From contig NMRB01000008.1 of assembly GCA_002633025.1 (NCBI GenBank), forward strand, positions 919,011 through 983,010: 64,000 nucleotides of DNA, read 5' to 3'. This document shows, in pieces, positions 58,586 through 64,000 of this stretch (its first letter is position 1; the number at the start of each line of letters is the position of its first letter). The position numbers and the translations under genes are program-made. This DNA comes from Notospermus geniculatus (taxonomy: Eukaryota > Nemertea > Pilidiophora > Heteronemertea > Lineidae). Under the pieces are notes generated by a model. That model worked only from the letters and a program-made list of their open reading frames with translations, was not told the DNA's origin and made no database searches.

Positions 58586-59210
58586 TCTCTGATAGGCTAC
58601 ATGTTGACTTATTTGACGATGTGCTGTTCAGAGCTGATCTATCTGATGGGCTGCAGGTCACGCAGGTGGACTTATTTGACGACATGTGTCCCTCAGACTG
58701 GAGCTGGTCTATTACATGTAGATAGGCTGTTGACTTATTTGAAGACGTGTGTCCCTCAGAACTGATCTATCTGATTGGCTGCATGTGATATTTGAAGACA
58801 TATGTCCCTCAGAGCTGGTCAGGTCTGTCTGATAGGCTACATGTTGACTAATTTGAAGACAAGTGCCTCTCAGAGCTTGTCTATCTGATAACCGATAGGC
58901 TGACTTATTTGAAGACGTGCTGTTCAGAAGTCGTTAGGCTGCACGTTGACTTATTTGAAGACATGTATCCCTCAGAGCTGGTACTGACAGGCTACGTGTT
59001 GATTTGAGGATATGTTTCCGTATGGTGATCTATCTGATAGGCTACATGCTGATCTAAGATGTCTTTTCTTAGGTTGATCTATCTGATGGCTGATTAGAAG
59101 ATATGTTTCCTGATTTCTGATTTCTGATAGTCTGATAGTCTGCATGTTGATTTGAAGATATATTTCCCTCAGAGCTGATCAATCTCTCGAGATCTGATAG
59201 GCCTCAGAAT
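58586..59210. repeat. degenerate tandem array, units of about 55-75 bp
   Basis: The cassette CTGATAGGCTACATGTTGAC, TTATTTGAAGACATGTG and TCCCTCAGAGCTG recurs about ten times with many indels and substitutions. There is no long ORF on either strand, so this is an old non-coding minisatellite. Later units lose the TTATTT segment. Confidence 0.85.
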
Positions 59211-62200
59211 ACGTTGATTTCAGGATTGATATTTTATATACGTCGATTTAAACAACTGATGTTGACAAAATGTGAATTAATTGCCTTCATGAATTTGAGA
59301 AGCACATGATTCTGACATTCAAAAATGAGAAGAAAATTACCTATCCTATCAATGATCGAATTCTCACTGTATCAAACCCGTGTATCACCAATACAATTCT
59401 ATTCCTGCGCGTGACCTTTCGTAAATCCGCATTGCAAGAAGTAATAGGTTGCCAGCAATAATCTTCCTGAGCTGAAACCTTTCTGTAAAAGTCATATTGG
59501 GTCATGTTACACTCGGATATGTTGCGGGAGTAATTGTCACGCTGTACCAACTTCCGGTGCAAAGCAAGCATATGTCATGACAGGAGAGGCAACCTATTGT
59601 ACCGTATACGCCATCGACGAAAGAAACCTCCGTGATATCTTCATGATATTACAGATGGAGCGGTTCATCCGCTAAAACGCTCTCCATGAAATTAAAATGT
59701 ATTTTTTCCCTCGACATTTCAGCCAGTTTCCGTCGACGGAGATCAAATGAACACCGACTTAGCCACCTTACTGGGGTCGATGTATTCAAGTGCCTGAACC
59801 TTTTAAGATAATTGCTGGGGATGATTGGAAAAGATGAATTTCAAGATTCAACCTGGTCAACACTAGATGTATTTACTCGTTTATGGTTTCTCGTTTGACG
59901 TTCTGCGTGGGGTTTGTGAAGCAGGTGCAGGGGAGCTACGTATAAAGCTTGTAGCTGAAAGCTTTTTTGATATCTTAACATGGTATGCTGGGTTGTGATA
60001 CCATTCAGTTTTTGATAACCAAGAAGCGGGTTGTTTATTTTTATCGCACAAGAAGAAGGAAATTTTCTTTTACGTATTCTTTTGGCGTGAAATTCATTGT
60101 CGATCATGACCCTTTCCTTCCTTGTGAAATTCTACGACAAAAATTTGCCTACCGGTATCGATTTTCATTTGTGCTGCAGGAGAGATATTTCGCATCATGT
60201 CCCTTGCTAAAGACAGCGCCGGTGAAGCAAGCCTTAAACGTATCTTATTGGTTCATTCGCAAGAGACAACGATGAGCAACCACAATCAGGCAATGGCGAG
60301 ATCGACATATCATCATGTCGCTACTTGTAAGATCAGCAAACCCTGGGCAGTGCGGAGAGTCTGCAGGCTTATGAGATTAAGAATCGCTTTTAGAAAAGGC
60401 GTTAGCGCATGAACTTCAACGACGTGACGCCCATGGCAAAGCTCGGCGCCCGATCTCAGCCAATCAACGATCAATGGCAGTCAATATTGGTACTTGTGTC
60501 GAAAGGAAGACATCGTGATTGCTTTCAATTGATCTCCCCGTCGCCTTCCCACTAGACATTCGATAATACAACGCCATCATGGTCTGTTTGGATAATCTTT
60601 TCTCCAAAGACTTTATACTGGGCGGGTTACCTTTTAGTATGTTTGAAGCAGGAAAGTCAACTTCTTCGTTTGACTTTTTTTTGATTAACTGGCCTTTCAA
60701 ATTTTCAAAATGGTGTTCTCATTCAAGTTCTTTCCCAGTATGTTCGTGGTTTATCACATTAGGCCTACTAACAACACTTGGTCAGTCAATTCTTCAACTA
60801 GTTTCAATGAGGAAGAAGTTTCAAAGGCCGTAATTGTCTTGTTGCAAAATTCATCTGACATTGACCTGACCTCTTCTGCTTTCAGCCTTTGAGAATTGCA
60901 TCAATTTATCTCCAGAGCAGCCCCTCTGGTCAATTGAACAGATCCGGCTGGTACCAATCAGAACATGGCGTGATGCCATATTTCACTTGCCAAACTCGAA
61001 AACGACTCTCTCTTCTTGCACTGGCAGATTTAAAGCCGATCCAAGCAGGCTACCAATTCATAAACTGAGCCGACTGGCCGGGAGTCATTTGGGCTTAACT
61101 ATTCCCCGATCGCTCCCCAACAAGAGTATTCGTCTTGGCTGGGTGTAATTGCTCAACGGAAGTCGCACGACATCTCCCTAGATAACGGAAGATTGATCAC
61201 GCAATCGCCGGCATATGTCGTATCAGGAGAGCCGTCGAGAAACTATCTCGGATTTGACAAGTTATTGTCCATGTCTGGTGACAGCTCCCGCCCTGGCACG
61301 TATCGTATTAAAGAACTTCAGGCATTTGGGGTTTTCATTACCAACTTTCACAAATTGAGGCAACGTGGCATGATAGTACCAAGGAAGTCGATTCGACTGA
61401 CGTCATCGAAAGGCCACAAGACCAACCCAGTTCTATGTTTAGTTGAACATACCCTGACCGCNGGGGGGGGGGGGGACAAAATGTAAAGCTTGGCAGCAAG
61501 TTTTGAGGCGTGGCGACAAACACAAAAGAAAACGCCATGGCAACCGAATCGAGCCACACATGAAATAAAATCAACAGAACTCGGTTTAAACAAACAAGGG
61601 TTAGGTATCAACTGAGCTTGTTCCCGAAGCCTAAGGAAATATTTCAAATCTGTACTCTTTATTCATGATTAACATTGTCATGTCCACAACACCTGCGTCT
61701 TAAATCAGTCACCATGGCATCCTTTATCTCAGAGGTACCAATTATAACTTCGAAACCTATATATAGCAATCACGACGCAGCAAGCAATCTTTCAAACGTT
61801 TCTCTATCGTATGCGAATTCTTCTATCCGTATCCATGGTACCTACGAAAGATTGCTGTTGTGTTACAAATCTAACTGAGTGTAATGGAGTAATAATGGTA
61901 CAGTAGAGGGAGTGAATCAGCAGGATTTGTCATTCACATTTGTCACCGTTGTCAGTTTCTTTGACATCTTGGGCCAATTTTCTCAAAGTTGCCTTTCGAG
62001 ATTAGCTGTTGTGGCAAAGAAGGCAATCAAACACCATTCACTATATTGGAATATTTACTGTGTTCTCTGAAAAAGACACGAAACTTATACCCAAATAATG
62101 TTCAAGCGTATTGCTTTTGCTCCAGATTGATTTTCTGACAGGCAAGTCATATTGGAGCTGATCGTCATCAAATACACGATTTAATGTAGGATAAGCCATT

Positions 62201-64000
62201 GATAGAATCCGTTCAGTATATCAGATGTTCCATCATCTGATGTCACTAGTCAAGATCATCAAATTACAGCTTCCTGGCGAATTAATAAACGTATTAGACG
62301 CCGGAGATCTCTCAGATTTAATAATAGATCAATATGACACCCATCATCTTTATGATCTATTTTTGAAATTCATTAACTTCAGTCTTGACAGGCAAAAGTG
62401 ATGGATGGCGTATCGAATCAGGCAATACGGATTGAGATCATTGGCTATGAGACTCCTCTCGTGGTTAGATGGCATGGTTAATTGGAGAATCCGCCTAGCG
62501 CCGAGAAGAAAGGCGATAACAAAACGTGAAAATAGAAGTAGAACATGATATCGACCATAGGATGCCATTTTACATGAAATACGAATCTCTTAAACTCAAT
62601 TTACGGTAATTCCAGTAAAGTGGTTGATTAAACATCATCCGCGATAATGACAACATCAAGTGAGACGATTGAGCTTCATTTGCAGAAATCAAACTTGAAT
62701 AACAGCAAGCGGATATTCAAGGAGATAATACATCGGCAACGTCTTTGACTTGAGTATTGGTGAATGTATAGCCGCAGGTGCGAGGTCGTAAGTTACTATT
62801 CCATTTACACGGGTGCTCGAGCATCCTTTCACCAACAGGTCGAACCCCACGTCCTACATGCTCCCACCCATACAATTGGATCCCTGGATTATGTTATCCC
62901 CACCACTCCACCACGCGTCACCATAGCGACTGGATCATGCAGCAGCCACCGGCGTCATCCAACCATGGCTACCATACCCATAATCTCCTGCCCTGTGTGT
63001 GGACGGTTGGGAAAATCTACTATTTCGATTCGGATCATGATTTTCGTAATCCGTTTACTATAATCTGTTCTTGCCATTTCTTGATGCCATTTTTCCGACG
63101 TGCCTTCGGAAGAAATAACGTGTCTAATTTACTCCTACGTCAAAAATAAAGTTGCAACAAATCATCTCAAGTCTTTTGACAAGAACTGATGCCTGAAAGG
63201 AACGACGTTAAACCAATATGACACAGAGGCCAAATCCATTTTCTCTGCAAAAGTCCCATTCCTAGACCTGACAGTGATGTGGACCTGTTCAATACAGCCT
63301 TTGTCAATGTGGATATAGTTTTGAGGCATTATCACCATAGATACACGTGTGATATCTTAGCTGTGGTCTGATAAAAGTGTCGTAGCAATCCTAGTGATAC
63401 ACGGCAGATCATGGTGATGCAGCAGTCAGACTTCAGAGGTGCAGTTTTATTACGAGTTCATGAATAAACAAGGCGGATATTTTAAATCAAAAGGTGTCAG
63501 TACCTCCGCTGATCCTCAACAGCTTGAGGAAATCTATAGGCCTATTATCTCATCAGCGACCGGAAGAAGAACGAGTACTTGCAACCTAGCGTTTTGAAGA
63601 CGATAGCGTGGGCAAGGGTGTTTGTAACGACCTGCTACAGTGTTCCATTTCACCACCATGCACAGCATCTTGATTGAAATGCTATACCATCTGTGCAGCG
63701 TGGTTTTTGCCATTTGCCAGCTGTGCTGCTTCAAATCTCCTGACATGCATCTCAAAATGGTATTTCATCGGTCCTTTGAGAGATTATTCAAGCTTACATT
63801 CTAATCAGGTTGTGCATTGTCTCTAGATTACCAGATAATGGCATGGTATAGTTATTTACGTAGATGTTTCGTAGGTCTTATCATGAAATGTACTAATGAG
63901 AATTGAACGACCTGTATAGAATACCAATATCATCTTCTGCAGCGTTTCCTGATGCGTTGCCAACATATTCTGCAGGAAAGAACGGCATTAGTCGATCCCT
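59211..64000. other. no gene assigned
   Basis: AT-rich non-coding sequence with ORFs under 125 codons and no recognisable domain. One ambiguous base lies in a long G run at about 61,461-61,475. The ORFs at 62,764-63,149 overlap in two plus frames, which suggests neither is real. Confidence 0.4.

Noticed and set aside
1-64000. CRISPR array, prokaryotic operon or viral cassette
   Set aside because: No regularly spaced short repeats, no clustered co-directional ORFs and no recognisable viral or transposase coding sequence were found.

Overview
This window is eukaryotic, from an animal with small exons, GT-AG introns and much non-coding DNA. There are no operons, no bacterial-type genes and no CRISPR array. 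The density of miniature inverted-repeat elements, a tRNA-derived SINE, the scattered TAGGCCTA-type motifs and the size of the differences between duplicated segments suggest a highly polymorphic marine invertebrate (echinoderm, hemichordate or lophotrochozoan). The species cannot be named from the sequence alone.

The one gene I recognise with confidence is MRPS31, the mitochondrial ribosomal small-subunit protein mS31, on the minus strand between about 30.5 and 45.8 kb. Exons 2-8 keep one open frame through compatible splice phases and match known mS31 segments from the N-terminal half to the C-terminus. The gene is present in an unusual 'N-N-C-C' arrangement. A 3-4 kb segment with exons 2-6 occurs twice in direct orientation (38,902-42,779 and 42,828-45,818). 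A separate 3.7-4 kb segment with the last two exons also occurs twice (29,531-33,492 and 33,494-37,179). The pairs are nearly identical in coding sequence and differ by small changes and by at least four transposon insertions, all in the copies called A here. This could be two tandem duplications, but it looks more like two haplotypes retained side by side by the assembler. The only sequence gap (20,992-21,713) is likewise flanked by two copies of the same 400 bp.

Layout: 0-20 kb is non-coding with weak unassigned ORFs, small minisatellites, a 252 bp inverted repeat at 1.3-1.55 kb, a palindrome-bearing minisatellite duplicated at 10.5 and 11.05 kb, and a nearly perfect 181 bp palindrome at 20.3-20.5 kb. 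After the gap, 22-29.5 kb is intergenic with a nested pair of MITEs at 25.75-26.17 kb. The MRPS31 region spans 29.5-45.8 kb. From 46 to 64 kb there is a possible PDZ-like first exon (52.7 kb), a minisatellite interrupted by a MITE (53.8-54.3 kb), further MITEs (53.05 and 56.4 kb) and a degenerate tandem array (58.6-59.2 kb).

I found no convincing new multi-gene system. What merits a second look is structural: the split duplication of MRPS31, the insertion polymorphisms that resolve element ends to the base, and several palindromes with flanking direct repeats.
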